Assembly: GCF_021735935.1 (NCBI RefSeq)
Contig: NZ_WMDZ01000001.1
Span: 1,860,001-1,924,000 of the forward strand
Source: Sulfitobacter sp. M39
Lineage (GTDB): Bacteria; Pseudomonadota; Alphaproteobacteria; Rhodobacterales; Rhodobacteraceae
Reading direction: 5' to 3'
Length of the DNA stretch: 64,000 nucleotides
Part shown: one piece after another, positions 26,028-36,658 of the stretch
Layout of the letters: each line of letters begins with the position of its first letter
Position numbering within the stretch: position 1 is the first letter of the stretch
Program-made: the position numbers and the translations under genes
The notes under the pieces: generated by a model
Seen by the model: only the letters and a program-made list of their open reading frames with translations
Database searches by the model: none
Told to the model about the DNA's origin: nothing

Positions 26028-27188
26028 ATGACCCCCGGCGCGCGCATCTCTGCCGCCATCGAGATTTTGAACACAATGGCGGACGGTGTCCCGGCGGAGC
26101 AAGCCTTGACCCGTTGGGCCCGTGGCAGCCGCTATGCAGGGTCCAAAGACCGTGCGGCGGTGCGCGATCACGTGTTCGATGTCTTGCGGCAGCGGCGACT
26201 GGCCGCGCACCTTGGGGGTGGTGAAACGGGGCGTGCGCTGATGATTGGTGTCTTGCGGGCGCAGGGCATCGACCTTGCGCCGCTGTTCAACGGGCAAGGT
26301 CACGCGCCGCTGCCGCTGTCAGAAGCAGAGGCCACGGCCCCCGACGCACCAAGTGATATGGCGACCCTGTGGAACCTGCCCGACTGGATCATACCGCTGT
26401 TTCAAGCGTCGCTTGGGACGGAGGCCGAAACGGTCGCGCAGGCTCTGCAATCGCGAGCACCGATTTCTGTGCGGGTGAATACGGCGCAGGCAACGGTCTC
26501 GGGTGTGGCAGAGGCACTGGCCGAGGCGGGGATCGAGACCCGTGCGAATGACCTTTGCGCAACCGCCCTGACGGTGACAGGGGGTGAACGGAAACTTCGA
26601 AACTCTGACAGCTACTTACATGGTGATGTTGAACTGCAGGATGCGGCCAGCCAAGCGGTTGTGGCAGCGCTTCCCGAAGCTGAGCGGATGCTTGATTATT
26701 GCGCAGGTGGCGGCGGCAAGGCGCTGGCGATGGCCGCGCGGCGCGATGCGACGGTCTTTGCCCATGACATCGATCCGCGCCGCATGGTGGACCTGCCCGC
26801 GCGCGCAGATCGCGCGGGTGCAACCGTCAGACAGGTGACGACCGATGAACTGGACGGAGCAGGCCCCTTTGACGTGGTACTATGTGACGCGCCCTGTTCG
26901 GGTAGCGGGTCGTGGCGCCGGTCGCCCGAAGGGAAATGGACGTTTACAGCCGCTCGTCTGGAAGAATTGACACAAATACAGGATAAAATCCTGGATCACG
27001 CTGCCACATTGACCGCCAAAGACGGGACGCTGGCCTATGCGACGTGCTCGGTTCTGATCGACGAAAACGAAGATCGCGCTGCGGCATTTATATCTCGAAA
27101 TCCGGGGTGGAGCCAGGTTTTCTCCAAGCGTTTCAATGTGAATGCGCAGGGCGACGGCTTTTTTACAGCACATTTTAGACGATATTGA
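26028..27188 (+). CDS. RsmB/NOP-family 16S rRNA (cytosine-C5) methyltransferase
   Basis: 386 residues. The N-terminal NusB-like helical region covers ~1-130. The SAM-binding Rossmann domain has LDYCAGGGGKALAMAA, and the two catalytic cysteines appear in DAPCSGSGSWRRSPEGKW and YATCSVLIDENED. The family methylates C967 of 16S rRNA (RsmB) or a nearby cytosine. The N-terminal NusB-like part favours RsmB, but I leave the symbol open because alphaproteobacteria carry more than one. Confidence 0.88.
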   Translation: MTPGARISAAIEILNTMADGVPAEQALTRWARGSRYAGSKDRAAVRDHVFDVLRQRRLAAHLGGGETGRALMIGVLRAQGIDLAPLFNGQGHAPLPLSEAEATAPDAPSDMATLWNLPDWIIPLFQASLGTEAETVAQALQSRAPISVRVNTAQATVSGVAEALAEAGIETRANDLCATALTVTGGERKLRNSDSYLHGDVELQDAASQAVVAALPEAERMLDYCAGGGGKALAMAARRDATVFAHDIDPRRMVDLPARADRAGATVRQVTTDELDGAGPFDVVLCDAPCSGSGSWRRSPEGKWTFTAARLEELTQIQDKILDHAATLTAKDGTLAYATCSVLIDENEDRAAAFISRNPGWSQVFSKRFNVNAQGDGFFTAHFRRY

Positions 27189-27239
27189 CGTGAGGTTAGG
27201 TCAACCTAGAGGTGTTAATTTCTTTGACCTGATCCGAAA

Positions 27240-27254
27240 TTAACAGCACATTAA
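27240..27254 (+). promoter_or_regulatory. CtrA-type box before cckA
   Basis: TTAA-CAGCACA-TTAA, a full TTAA-N7-TTAA CtrA consensus, 46-60 bp before the cckA start. CckA phosphorylates CtrA through ChpT in alphaproteobacteria, so this would be feedback of the pathway on its own kinase. Confidence 0.6.
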
Positions 27255-27299
27255 CCCCCCTAGGTCTAAATGAACTCGGTTTCATGATTTAGGGGGAAT

Positions 27300-29588
27300 G
27301 TGTTGGCTCAAGAAAGTGCGGCTCGGCAGATAGTCTTTGCGAAACGTTGGCTGTTGCTGTCAGCCTTTGTCATCTTTGCCGCCATTCTCAGTATGATCGC
27401 CCCGGCGCGGTCTCTTGCTATTGTTTTCCAGGCTGCAAGCGGGACGGTTGCGTTGGCTGTGTTGGTCAATGTCACAGCAGCGTTTGTCCGGCGACGGTGG
27501 CAACGGAAGCATCGGAATGGGGCCATGTCCACCATGGCCGAGGATCCTAACCCCTGCATCATAACCAACGATGACGGCATGATCGTTGCCCAAAATAACG
27601 CGGCGCTGGCGACGTTTATCCGGCCCGCGCAGCCCAAGATATCAGATCTATTCGCGCCGCTTTTTGCAGACCCGATCGCGCTGATCGCCCGATTGGCCGT
27701 TCAAGCCACGCAGACGGGGGCCGCGAAAGAGGATATCACCACCCGTGACGGCACAATGCGGTTGTCGGCACACCGCGTCGGCGGCGACCTGCTATGGCGG
27801 CTAGAGACGCTTTGGGGGGCAAGCGACGGCGCGTCCGGTGCGAATGACCACGCGCTGCCGATGGTGATGGTTAGCCAAGCAAATGTGATCTTGTTTATGA
27901 ATGCGGCAGCGCGGGCCCTTGTCGGCAAACGCGTGACGGCGCTATCGCAGATTATCGGCGATATGCCCGTCGAAGCAGGTGGTATGGTTACGGTGCAAAC
28001 GGCGAAGGGGCCCATTTGCACGACGATGGCCGAAGTGGCGGCCTCTGCGAACCGCCGTGCGCTGTATTTCCTGCCGCACGCCGAAGAACGTTTCAAGGAT
28101 GCGGGGTGGGCTGCGTTGCAACAGCTCCCTATTCCGTTGATCAAGGTTGCCCCTGGCGGCGAGGTAATGTCGTTCAACGACCCCGCGTCGCGCCTGGTCG
28201 GGGCTGACCTCGCTGAAGGGGCCGCCTTGGCCGAGCTGATGGAGGGGTTGGGACGGTCGATTTCAGATTGGCTGCAAGACACGCTAGAAGGGCGTTTGCT
28301 TCAAAAGCCCGAATTTTTACGGCTAAAGCGAAGTGATCGTGAAGTTTTTGTTCAAATACGGCTAAGTCTGATATCGGAAAGCGGCACACCGGTGTTGATC
28401 GCGGTCTTGCACGACGCGACAGAGCTTAAATCGCTCGAAGCTCAGTTCACCCAAAGCCAAAAGATGCAGGCGATCGGACAACTTGCTGGCGGCGTTGCCC
28501 ATGATTTCAACAATCTGCTTACCGCTATTTCGGGCCACTGCGATCTGCTGCTGTTGCGTCATGACCCAAGTGACCGCGATTACAGCGATTTGGTGCAGAT
28601 CGACCAGAACGCCAACCGCGCTGCGGCGCTTGTGGGGCAATTGCTTGCATTTTCTCGAAAACAGACCTTGCGCCCCGAGACGGTCAATATGCGTGACACG
28701 CTCGCCGACCTGACCCATCTTCTCAACCGATTGGTGGGCGAAACAGTGACTCTGACGCTTAGCCACGATCCGATTCTACAATCCATACGTGCCGACAAAC
28801 GACAGTTGGAACAGGTGTTGATGAACCTGATCGTCAACGCCCGTGATGCCATGCCGACGGGTGGTGAAATCAAAGTCACAACCGAAAATACGCATCTTGA
28901 TGAACCGCTGACACGGGATCGCGTCACAGTCCCTGTCGGCAGATACGTTACCGTACAGGTCACCGATGCGGGCGAGGGGATTGCCCCTGACCGTATGCAG
29001 AAGGTGTTCGAGCCTTTTTACACAACGAAGCGAACGGGCGAGGGGACGGGTCTGGGCCTATCCACCGCTTATGGCATCGTGAAGCAATCGGGGGGCTATA
29101 TCTTCGTCGATAGTGTGGTTGGCGAAGGTACGACATTCACGCTTTATTTTCCGTGCCATACCCAAAAGATAGAGGCCCCTAAGTTTATGAAACCGCCGAT
29201 TTCGACTAGCGGTAGCAAGCGCGACGACGGCACCGTCCTACTGGTCGAGGATGAAGCGCCCGTACGTGCGTTTGCCAGCCGTGCGCTGCGCATGCGTGGC
29301 TACACGGTGCTGGAAGCGGATTCCGCCGAGATGGCGCTTAAGACCCTTGAAGACGAGGCGCTGACCATCGACGTGTTTGTGACCGATGTGATCATGCCGG
29401 GGATGGATGGCCCCACCTGGGTACGCGAGGCGCTGAAAGCACGACCGGGGGTGCCTGTGGTTTTTGTCTCTGGCTATGCCGAGGATAGTTTCGGCGATGC
29501 CCAGATGACGATTCCCAATTCTGTTTTCCTGCCTAAACCGTTTTCGCTGACGGAGCTGACGAACACTGTGAACAGTCAGATCCAATAG
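27300..29588 (+). CDS. cckA: Cell-cycle hybrid histidine kinase CckA
   Basis: 762 residues. Two transmembrane helices near the N-terminus ([33 protein letters not shown]) are followed by PAS-like regions, the HisKA box [17 protein letters not shown], HATPase ([30 protein letters not shown]), and a C-terminal receiver ([30 protein letters not shown] phospho-Asp). This is the CckA architecture that feeds ChpT and CtrA; in Rhodobacterales the pathway controls motility and gene-transfer-agent production. GTG 27300 is taken as start; TTG 27303 gives better spacing from AGGGGGA. Confidence 0.92.
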   Translation: MLAQESAARQIVFAKRWLLLSAFVIFAAILSMIAPARSLAIVFQAASGTVALAVLVNVTAAFVRRRWQRKHRNGAMSTMAEDPNPCIITNDDGMIVAQNNAALATFIRPAQPKISDLFAPLFADPIALIARLAVQATQTGAAKEDITTRDGTMRLSAHRVGGDLLWRLETLWGASDGASGANDHALPMVMVSQANVILFMNAAARALVGKRVTALSQIIGDMPVEAGGMVTVQTAKGPICTTMAEVAASANRRALYFLPHAEERFKDAGWAALQQLPIPLIKVAPGGEVMSFNDPASRLVGADLAEGAALAELMEGLGRSISDWLQDTLEGRLLQKPEFLRLKRSDREVFVQIRLSLISESGTPVLIAVLHDATELKSLEAQFTQSQKMQAIGQLAGGVAHDFNNLLTAISGHCDLLLLRHDPSDRDYSDLVQIDQNANRAAALVGQLLAFSRKQTLRPETVNMRDTLADLTHLLNRLVGETVTLTLSHDPILQSIRADKRQLEQVLMNLIVNARDAMPTGGEIKVTTENTHLDEPLTRDRVTVPVGRYVTVQVTDAGEGIAPDRMQKVFEPFYTTKRTGEGTGLGLSTAYGIVKQSGGYIFVDSVVGEGTTFTLYFPCHTQKIEAPKFMKPPISTSGSKRDDGTVLLVEDEAPVRAFASRALRMRGYTVLEADSAEMALKTLEDEALTIDVFVTDVIMPGMDGPTWVREALKARPGVPVVFVSGYAEDSFGDAQMTIPNSVFLPKPFSLTELTNTVNSQIQ

Positions 29589-29600
29589 GCTGGCTGGTCG

Positions 29601-30194
29601 CTACTCGATCGAGTCGTAAAGCGCGAATTCATCTGCGAATTTGCGTTTGAAACGTTGCTCTATCTCCGGGGAAAGATGCAGGTCCATTTGGGGGGATACG
29701 TTTTCTTGTTTCAGATCAAGCGTTACGTCGAGACGCTGCTCAAGAAACCCTTTTAACCGATCCTGATTCTCGTACCGAAAATAATGGGTTATGCCCGTTC
29801 CGTTCGGTTGCGCTGCCATAAAGTTTAGCTGGCTGCCTACGTCGGCAAATCCTGGTTTTTTCCCCTTCATATAGGCAAGGATAAATTCATCAAAACTCAC
29901 GTCAAAGGTGGCATTGGGCTTGCCCTGCATAAAGGGCCGCTGGCGATAGCGATACCAACTGCCCAGCCAACTGATCGGTTCGCGCATGACGGCCATCAAT
30001 TCAAGCTCTGTGTCACAGACTTTCAGAAACATCGGGCGAATAAACCGGTTGTAGCGATAGACCGGCGCATGTTTCAGCATGGGCGGTTCGGAAATGACCA
30101 TATCCGCCCGGGGGGCCAAAGTGGTTTCATAGGCGGTGGTGCCGGTTTTTGGAACCGACAAAAACGCAAGGCGTTCCTTAAAGAAAACAAGCAC
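29601..30194 (-). CDS. Sulfotransferase-family protein
   Basis: 197 residues. The PAPS-binding P-loop-like motif FLSVPKTGTTAYE lies at ~12-24 and the second PAPS motif VMREPISWLGSWYRYR at ~69-84, typical of the sulfotransferase family 2 fold found in bacterial carbohydrate sulfotransferase-like proteins. Acceptor unknown; surface polysaccharide is a common target. It stands alone, convergent with cckA and divergent from recA. Confidence 0.8.
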   Translation of the reverse strand: MLVFFKERLAFLSVPKTGTTAYETTLAPRADMVISEPPMLKHAPVYRYNRFIRPMFLKVCDTELELMAVMREPISWLGSWYRYRQRPFMQGKPNATFDVSFDEFILAYMKGKKPGFADVGSQLNFMAAQPNGTGITHYFRYENQDRLKGFLEQRLDVTLDLKQENVSPQMDLHLSPEIEQRFKRKFADEFALYDSIE

Positions 30195-30296
30195 TTGTAA
30201 GAAAACCTTTCGACAGTCGAGTAGTAATTTTCGCGTATCAACCGAATGTTAATCAGTTCAATAAATAGATGAAAGGGCAAACAAATACATTGTAAT

Positions 30297-30333
30297 GTTC
30301 TCATTTTGATCTCATATGGAACATAGAAAGAAC
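30297..30333. promoter_or_regulatory. SOS (LexA) box before recA
   Basis: On the plus strand GAAC-ATAGAAA-GAAC at 30319-30333, which is GTTC-N7-GTTC on the other strand, the alphaproteobacterial LexA box. It lies 68 bp before the recA start. A degenerate second copy, GTTC-TCATTTT-GATC, sits just upstream (30297-30311). Confidence 0.8.
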
Positions 30334-30400
30334 ATCAAGATGGTCGGGGCATGATGATTGCGGCTTGCAGACCACTGTGACAGTAAGAGGATAACCTATC

Positions 30401-31471
30401 ATGGCAACGGCAGATCTTTTGACTATGGACAACAAGAAACAAGCTGAAAAGCAAAAGGCCCTGGACAGCGCGCTGGCACAGATTGAACGCCAGTTCGGCA
30501 AAGGGTCGATCATGAAGCTGGGGGCCGAAGGGGCCATTCAGGACATCAAGGCAAGCTCGACCGGTTCGTTGGGGCTGGATATCGCGCTTGGTATCGGCGG
30601 ACTGCCCATGGGGCGGATCATCGAGATTTACGGCCCGGAATCCTCGGGTAAGACCACATTGACCCTGCATTGTGTTGCGGAGCAGCAGAAAAACGGCGGC
30701 GTTTGTGCCTTTGTTGACGCGGAACACGCGCTTGACCCGCAATACGCGCGCAAACTGGGCGTTGATATCGACGAGCTGCTGATTTCCCAGCCTGACACCG
30801 GCGAGCAAGCGCTTGAAATTACGGATACGCTGGTCCGCTCCGGTGCTGTGAACATGGTGGTGGTTGACTCCGTCGCGGCGCTCACGCCCAAATCCGAGCT
30901 GGAAGGCGATATGGGCGATAGCTCTGTCGGGGTGCAGGCCCGTCTGATGAGCCAGGCCATGCGTAAGCTGACAGGCTCGATCTCGCGGTCGAACTGCATG
31001 GTGATTTTCATCAACCAGATCCGGATGAAAATTGGCGTTATGTTCGGGTCGCCCGAAACGACGACCGGTGGGAACGCGCTGAAATTCTATTCTTCCGTCC
31101 GTCTGGACATCCGCCGCATTGGCGCGCTCAAGGATCGTGACGAGGTGGTCGGCAATGCCACACGGGTCAAGATCGTCAAGAACAAGGTGGCCGCACCGTT
31201 CAAGCAGGTCGAATTCGACATCATGTATGGGGAAGGGATCTCCAAGATGGGCGAGCTGCTGGATCTTGGGGTCAAGGCTGGCGTGGTTGATAAATCGGGA
31301 TCGTGGTTCAGCTATGGCGATGAACGGATCGGGCAGGGGCGTGAAAACGCCAAGACCTTCCTGAAAGAAAACACCGCCATGGCAAATGAGATCGAAGACA
31401 AGATCCGCGCGGCCCATGGGCTGGACTTCGACGGCTCCGACAGCGACGACGCGGATATCCTCGAAGCGTAA
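30401..31471 (+). CDS. recA: Recombinase RecA
   Basis: 356 residues. Walker A is [13 protein letters not shown]-type and L2 regions are present ([28 protein letters not shown]), and the acidic C-terminal tail is [15 protein letters not shown]. It carries out DNA strand exchange and triggers LexA self-cleavage. The SOS box upstream shows LexA control. An intrinsic terminator follows before alaS. Confidence 0.98.
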   Translation: MATADLLTMDNKKQAEKQKALDSALAQIERQFGKGSIMKLGAEGAIQDIKASSTGSLGLDIALGIGGLPMGRIIEIYGPESSGKTTLTLHCVAEQQKNGGVCAFVDAEHALDPQYARKLGVDIDELLISQPDTGEQALEITDTLVRSGAVNMVVVDSVAALTPKSELEGDMGDSSVGVQARLMSQAMRKLTGSISRSNCMVIFINQIRMKIGVMFGSPETTTGGNALKFYSSVRLDIRRIGALKDRDEVVGNATRVKIVKNKVAAPFKQVEFDIMYGEGISKMGELLDLGVKAGVVDKSGSWFSYGDERIGQGRENAKTFLKENTAMANEIEDKIRAAHGLDFDGSDSDDADILEA

Positions 31472-31496
31472 AGGCTTGCACCGCAAGTGGTTAGAA

Positions 31497-31525
31497 AAGG
31501 CGTGCCCCCAGGGCGCGCCTTTTTT
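31497..31525 (+). terminator. recA terminator
   Basis: GGCGTGCCC / GGGCGCGCC stem (31499-31519) followed by six T, 26 bases after the recA stop: a canonical intrinsic terminator. Confidence 0.88.
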
Positions 31526-31605
31526 CATGGGGGCTGCCTGTGGACAGTGCTCTGTCGCGAGGGTATTCGAAGGTAATTGTTTTTGCCCCTCGAAAGGCCC
31601 CGCAT

Positions 31606-34266
31606 ATGAAGACGCTCAACGATATCCGATCAACCTTCCTTGGTTATTTTGAAAAGCAGGGTCACTCGATCCAGCCGTCCAGCCCGCTGGTGCCGCGAAA
31701 CGACCCCACGCTGATGTTCGCGAACTCTGGCATGGTGCAGTTCAAGAACCTGTTTACCGGCGTCGAAACCCGCGATTATTCGCGTGCGACAACAGCGCAG
31801 AAATGCGTGCGCGCCGGGGGCAAACATAATGACCTCGACAATGTGGGCTATACAGCGCGCCACCATACCTTCTTTGAAATGCTGGGAAATTTCAGCTTTG
31901 GCGATTACTTCAAGGCCGAGGCCATCGCCTTTTCATGGGAGCTGATTACCAAAGAACTGGGCATTGATCCCAACCGTCTTTACGTGACCGTTTACCATAC
32001 CGACGACGAGGCTGCGGACATCTGGAAGAAAGTCGCCGGGCTGCCGGACGACCGGATCATTCGCATCGCGACAGATGACAACTTCTGGATGATGGGGCCG
32101 ACCGGGCCTTGCGGCCCATGCTCCGAGATTTTTTACGACCACGGGGATCACATCTGGGGCGGCCCTCCCGGATCGCCAGAGGAAGACGGCGACCGGTTTG
32201 TCGAGATCTGGAACCTCGTTTTCATGCAATATGAACAGTTCGAGGATGGCAGCCGCACCGCACTGCCGAACCAATCGATCGACACTGGCATGGGGATTGA
32301 GCGGGTCGCGGCGCTGCTGCAGTGCACGAACGACAACTATGCCACCGACCTGATGCGCAACCTGATCGAGGCGAGCGCCCACGCGTCCAGCACCGATCCG
32401 GATGGTCCGGGCAAGACGCACCACCGCGTGATCGCCGACCACCTGCGGTCGACCTCCTTCCTGATCGCGGACGGGGTGATGCCGTCGAACGACGGGCGGG
32501 GCTATGTGCTGCGGCGGATCATGCGCCGTGCCATGCGTCACGCGCATTTGCTGGGGTTGAAGGACCCTTTGATGCACCGCCTCGTGCCCGAACTGGTGCG
32601 CCAGATGGGCGGTGCCTACCCAGAGCTGGGGCAGGCGCAGTCACTGATTACAGAGACATTGCTGCTGGAAGAAACGCGCTTCAAACAAACGTTGGACCGC
32701 GGCCTGAAACTGCTGGATGACGAACTCAAGGGCCTGCCCGCCGGTGCCGATCTGCCGGGCGAGGCTGCGTTCAAACTCTATGACACCTACGGCTTCCCTG
32801 TCGATCTGACCCAGGATGCCCTGCGCGAACAAGACCGCAACGTCGACCTAGATGGGTTTAACGCCGCGATGGACGCGCAAAAGGCCAAGGCGCGTGCCGC
32901 ATGGTCCGGTTCGGGCGAAGCGGCGGATGCGACCATTTGGTTCGATGTGGCCGAAAAATCCGGCACCACCGATTTTCTGGGCTATGACACCGAAACCGCC
33001 GAGGGGCAGATTGTTGCGCTGATCCAGGACGGTGCGCAGGTTGCCGAGGTTAAGAAGGGCGACGCTGTTCAGATCGCGCTGAACCAGACACCGTTTTACG
33101 CCGAAAGCGGCGGTCAGGTCGGGGACACCGGCACGATCAAGACCGATAGCGGCGTGGTCACGGTGACCGACACGCGCAAGACAGCAGGCGTCTTCATCCA
33201 TATCGGCGAGGTGTCAGAAGGCACGGTCAAGACCTCTCAGGCTGCGGTCTTGGATGTGGACCACGCGCGGCGGACCTCGATCCGTGCGAACCACTCGGCC
33301 ACGCACTTGCTGAACGAGGCGCTGCGCAAGACCTTGGGGGATCACGTGATGCAGCGTGGCTCTTTGAATGCGGCGGATCGTTTGCGTTTTGATTATAGCC
33401 ATAATCACCCGATGACGGTCGACCAATTGGCCGCGGTCGAGGAGGAGGTGAACCAATACATCCGCCAGAACACCGCCGTGGAAACCCGGATTATGACCCC
33501 GGATGACGCGCGCGAGATGGGGGCGCAGGCGCTCTTTGGCGAGAAGTATGGCGACGAGGTGCGGGTTGTTTCTATGGGCCGCGAGGCCGGTTCGGGCAAA
33601 GGCGCGGACAAGCAGACCTATTCGCTGGAACTCTGCGGTGGTACCCACGTGCGCCAGACCGGTGACATCGGGGCCTTTGTGTTGTTGGGCGACAGCTCCA
33701 GCAGCTCGGGCATCCGCAGGATCGAGGCGCTGACCGGCACCGAAGCCCTCAAATGGCTGCGCACGCAGGAAACCGCGCTGACCCGCGTCGCGGCAGAGCT
33801 CAAGACCTCGACCGCGGATGTGCCCGATCGCGTCCGTGCCTTGTTGGATGAACGCCGCGCCTTGGCCAACGAGGTCGCTCAGCTGCGCCGCGAGCTGGCC
33901 ATGTCGGGCGGTGGCGATGCCGGTGCCGCGGCCCCGCGCGAGGTGAACGGGATCAAGTTCATTGCGCAGGTGGTCAACGGTGTGACCGGCAAGGATCTTC
34001 CCGCGCTGATCGACGAACATAAGGCCAAGCTCGGGTCCGGTGCGGTGCTGCTGATCGCTGATGCAGACGGCAAGGCAGCGGTCGCGGCGGGTGTGACCGC
34101 TGATCTGGCCGCCACGATCTCGGCGGTTGATATCGTCAAGACCGTCGTTGCCGAACTGGGCGGTAAGGGGGGCGGTGGCCGTCCTGAAATGGCCCAGGGT
34201 GGTGCCAAAGATGTCGCAAACGCCGAGGCCGCGATTGCCGCTGCCGAAAATGTTCTGAAAGGATAA
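31606..34266 (+). CDS. alaS: Alanine--tRNA ligase
   Basis: 886 residues. The N-terminal class II catalytic core ([41 protein letters not shown]) is followed by an editing domain with the zinc-binding HSATHLL and ELCGGTHV motifs, and a C-terminal DHHA1-like C-Ala domain. ATG 31606 ([12 protein letters not shown]) is the standard start; upstream in-frame codons lie in the recA terminator region. It is co-directional with a small DUF1330 gene 3 bp downstream. Confidence 0.98.
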   Translation: MKTLNDIRSTFLGYFEKQGHSIQPSSPLVPRNDPTLMFANSGMVQFKNLFTGVETRDYSRATTAQKCVRAGGKHNDLDNVGYTARHHTFFEMLGNFSFGDYFKAEAIAFSWELITKELGIDPNRLYVTVYHTDDEAADIWKKVAGLPDDRIIRIATDDNFWMMGPTGPCGPCSEIFYDHGDHIWGGPPGSPEEDGDRFVEIWNLVFMQYEQFEDGSRTALPNQSIDTGMGIERVAALLQCTNDNYATDLMRNLIEASAHASSTDPDGPGKTHHRVIADHLRSTSFLIADGVMPSNDGRGYVLRRIMRRAMRHAHLLGLKDPLMHRLVPELVRQMGGAYPELGQAQSLITETLLLEETRFKQTLDRGLKLLDDELKGLPAGADLPGEAAFKLYDTYGFPVDLTQDALREQDRNVDLDGFNAAMDAQKAKARAAWSGSGEAADATIWFDVAEKSGTTDFLGYDTETAEGQIVALIQDGAQVAEVKKGDAVQIALNQTPFYAESGGQVGDTGTIKTDSGVVTVTDTRKTAGVFIHIGEVSEGTVKTSQAAVLDVDHARRTSIRANHSATHLLNEALRKTLGDHVMQRGSLNAADRLRFDYSHNHPMTVDQLAAVEEEVNQYIRQNTAVETRIMTPDDAREMGAQALFGEKYGDEVRVVSMGREAGSGKGADKQTYSLELCGGTHVRQTGDIGAFVLLGDSSSSSGIRRIEALTGTEALKWLRTQETALTRVAAELKTSTADVPDRVRALLDERRALANEVAQLRRELAMSGGGDAGAAAPREVNGIKFIAQVVNGVTGKDLPALIDEHKAKLGSGAVLLIADADGKAAVAAGVTADLAATISAVDIVKTVVAELGGKGGGGRPEMAQGGAKDVANAEAAIAAAENVLKG

Positions 34267-34269
34267 ACG

Positions 34270-34557
34270 ATGCCTGCTTTATGGATTGCCCATGTCACGG
34301 TTACTGACGAGGACGCCTACGGTAAATACGCCAAGCTCGCTGGCCCCGCCATCGCGGCGCATGGGGGCAGCTTCCTGGCCCGTGGTGGCCGCTTCGTGCA
34401 GCTTGAAGGCAAGGAACGCCCGCGCAATGTTGTAGCCCGTTTCGCCTCTGTCGAGGATGCGGTCGATTGCTACAATTCCGACGCCTACCAAGAGGCGCTG
34501 AGCCACGCCAAAGACGCGTCAGAACGCGAGCTGATGGTCGTAGAGATCGACGGCTAA
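34270..34557 (+). CDS. DUF1330 family protein
   Basis: 95 residues with the ferredoxin-like alpha/beta DUF1330 pattern: WIAHVTVTDEDAYGKYAKLAGPAIAAHGGSFLARGG, FASVEDAVDCYNSDAYQEAL, ELMVVEID. It is a small dimeric-barrel protein of unknown biochemical role. It begins three bases after alaS stops, so it is probably co-transcribed. Confidence 0.88.
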   Translation: MPALWIAHVTVTDEDAYGKYAKLAGPAIAAHGGSFLARGGRFVQLEGKERPRNVVARFASVEDAVDCYNSDAYQEALSHAKDASERELMVVEIDG

Positions 34558-34588
34558 GCACAGCTGGCCAGGCCAGCACCAAGCGCTT

Positions 34589-34614
34589 GTCAGCGGCCAA
34601 GCAAGGCCGCTGAC
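34589..34614 (+). terminator. Hairpin after alaS-DUF1330
   Basis: Perfect 10-bp stem GTCAGCGGCC / GGCCGCTGAC with a 6-base loop, 32 bases after the stop. A shorter perfect palindrome (34563-34577, GCTGGCC-A-GGCCAGC) precedes it. No long T-run follows. Confidence 0.55.
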
Positions 34615-34700
34615 CCCACTAAACCTCCCCCCCACACATCGCCAGACATAAAAAAACAGGGCAAAACCAGCCCCGCTTTCCAAATGGTATAAAATCCTGG

Positions 34701-34723
34701 GGTCCGGGGCAAAGCCCCGGTCC
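34701..34723 (-). terminator. Hairpin after typA
   Basis: CCGGGGC-AAA-GCCCCGG (34704-34720) just beyond the typA stop; on the minus strand it is followed by GGATTTTATA. GC-rich hairpins with this GGGGCTTTGCCCC core are, as I recall, frequent in Rhodobacterales intergenic regions. Confidence 0.6.
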
Positions 34724-34736
34724 AGCGTCGCTTTGT

Positions 34737-36554
34737 TTACGCCGACTTTGCCATCCGTTTCCGCTCGTGTGGGTCCAGATAGCGCTTGCGCAGACGGACT
34801 GCGTTTGGCGTCACTTCAACCAGCTCGTCGTCATCGATATAGGCGATGGCTTCTTCCAGGCTCAGGGTCATGGGTGTGGTCAGACGGACGGCCTCGTCGG
34901 TGCCCGAGGCGCGGACGTTGGTCAGCTTTTTGCCCTTCAGCGGGTTCACCTCAAGATCGTTTTCACGGCTGTGTTCGCCGATGATCATGCCGGTATAGAC
35001 GTCAGCCTGTGCACCGATCATCATCTTGCCGCGTTCTTCAAGGTTCCACAGGGCGAAAGCCACCGAGGTGCCGTTCTCCATCGAGATCAGAACGCCCGCG
35101 CGACGGCCGGGAATCGTGCCTTTGTGCGGTGCCCAGGAATGGAACACGCGGTTAATAACGCCTGTGCCGCGTGTGTCGGTCAGGAATTCACCGTGGTACC
35201 CGATCAGCCCGCGCGACGGGACATGGGCGATGATGCGGGTTTTGCCGGCACCGGCGGGTTTCATTTCGACCAATTCGCCCTTGCGGGTGCCGGTGATCTT
35301 CTCGATGACCGCGCCGGAGTATTCGTCATCCACGTCGATGGTGGCTTCTTCGATGGGCTCGTGACGCACACCGTCGATCTCCTGGAACAGAACCTGCGGG
35401 CGGGAGATCGAAAGCTCGAACCCTTCGCGGCGCATGTTCTCGATCAGAACGCCCATTTGCAATTCGCCACGACCGGCAACCTCGAAGGCGTCGCCACCGG
35501 GGGTGTCGGAGATTTTGATCGCGACGTTGGATTCGGCTTCCTTCATCAGGCGCTCGCGGATCACGCGGGACTGGACTTTCTTGCCGTCACGACCGGCCAG
35601 CGGGCTGTCGTTGATGCCGAATGTCACGGTGATGGTGGGCGGATCGATCGGCTGGGCAGGGATGGCTTCGTTCACCGATGTATCGGCCAGCGTGTCGGCC
35701 ACGGTTGCCTTGGACATACCGGCGATGGAAACGATGTCACCTGCTTCGGCCATGTCGATCGCTGTCTGCTCTAGCCCGCGGAAGGCGAGGATCTTGGTGC
35801 AGCGGAAGTTTTCAATCAGTTTGCCGTCGCGCGACATCGCCTTGATGCTTTGGCCGGCTTTCAGCGTGCCTGTTTCCACGCGGCCTGTCAGCAGACGGCC
35901 CAGGAATGGGTCGCCGCCCAATGTGGTTGCCAGCATGGTGAAGGGCTTGTCGGCGTTTTCGATCTGCTTGGGCGCAGGCACATGCTTGAGCACAAGCTCG
36001 AACAGCGCGCTAAGGTCTTTGCGTGGGCCGTCCAGCTCTGCATCAGCCCAGCCAGAGCGGCCGGAGGCGTACATATGCGGGAATTCCAGCTGCTCGTCGG
36101 TCGCGTCGAGGCTGGCGAAAAGGTCGAAACATTCGTCAAGCGCGCGGTCAGGCTCGGCGTCGGCCTTGTCGACCTTGTTCAGCACAACGATGGGACGCAG
36201 GCCCAGCTTCAGCGCTTTGGAGGTCACAAATTTGGTCTGTGGCATCGGGCCTTCAGCCGCATCGACCAGCAGGACAACACCGTCGACCATCGACAGGATA
36301 CGTTCCACTTCGCCGCCAAAGTCGGCGTGGCCGGGCGTGTCGACGATGTTGATGCGTGTGTTGTTCCAGACGACCGAGGTCGGCTTGGCAAAGATCGTGA
36401 TGCCGCGCTCGCGCTCCAGATCGTTGCTGTCCATCGCGCGTTCGGTTGTGGCCTGGTTTTCGCGGTAGGTGCCGGATTGTTTCAGAAGCTCGTCAACCAG
36501 CGTCGTTTTGCCGTGGTCAACGTGAGCGATGATTGCGATGTTACGCATGTCCAT
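34737..36554 (-). CDS. typA: Ribosome-associated GTPase TypA/BipA
   Basis: 605 residues. The translational-GTPase G domain has AHVDHGKTTL, a RGITIFAK switch, DTPGHADF and NKVDKADA; domains II, III and V and the BipA-specific C-terminal domain follow (GTRKGELVEMKP, RGLIGYHGEFLTDTRGTG). It acts in 50S assembly and stress adaptation. Start MDMRNIAIIAHVD at 36554; 36548 is a near alternative, and the longer frame to 36635 is unlike the family. Confidence 0.96.
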   Translation of the reverse strand: MDMRNIAIIAHVDHGKTTLVDELLKQSGTYRENQATTERAMDSNDLERERGITIFAKPTSVVWNNTRINIVDTPGHADFGGEVERILSMVDGVVLLVDAAEGPMPQTKFVTSKALKLGLRPIVVLNKVDKADAEPDRALDECFDLFASLDATDEQLEFPHMYASGRSGWADAELDGPRKDLSALFELVLKHVPAPKQIENADKPFTMLATTLGGDPFLGRLLTGRVETGTLKAGQSIKAMSRDGKLIENFRCTKILAFRGLEQTAIDMAEAGDIVSIAGMSKATVADTLADTSVNEAIPAQPIDPPTITVTFGINDSPLAGRDGKKVQSRVIRERLMKEAESNVAIKISDTPGGDAFEVAGRGELQMGVLIENMRREGFELSISRPQVLFQEIDGVRHEPIEEATIDVDDEYSGAVIEKITGTRKGELVEMKPAGAGKTRIIAHVPSRGLIGYHGEFLTDTRGTGVINRVFHSWAPHKGTIPGRRAGVLISMENGTSVAFALWNLEERGKMMIGAQADVYTGMIIGEHSRENDLEVNPLKGKKLTNVRASGTDEAVRLTTPMTLSLEEAIAYIDDDELVEVTPNAVRLRKRYLDPHERKRMAKSA

Positions 36555-36658
36555 TGGGGTATGCCTTTGATACGGGAGGGGGCCGCGCACGCTCTCGCAC
36601 CGCAGCATTTGCGCAGCGCTTACCGCGCCCGGCATCAGAAAGCTAGCCCTAAAGGCGA

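Noticed and set aside
30335..31528. 397-residue minus-strand frame opposite recA.
   Set aside because: Shadow of recA.
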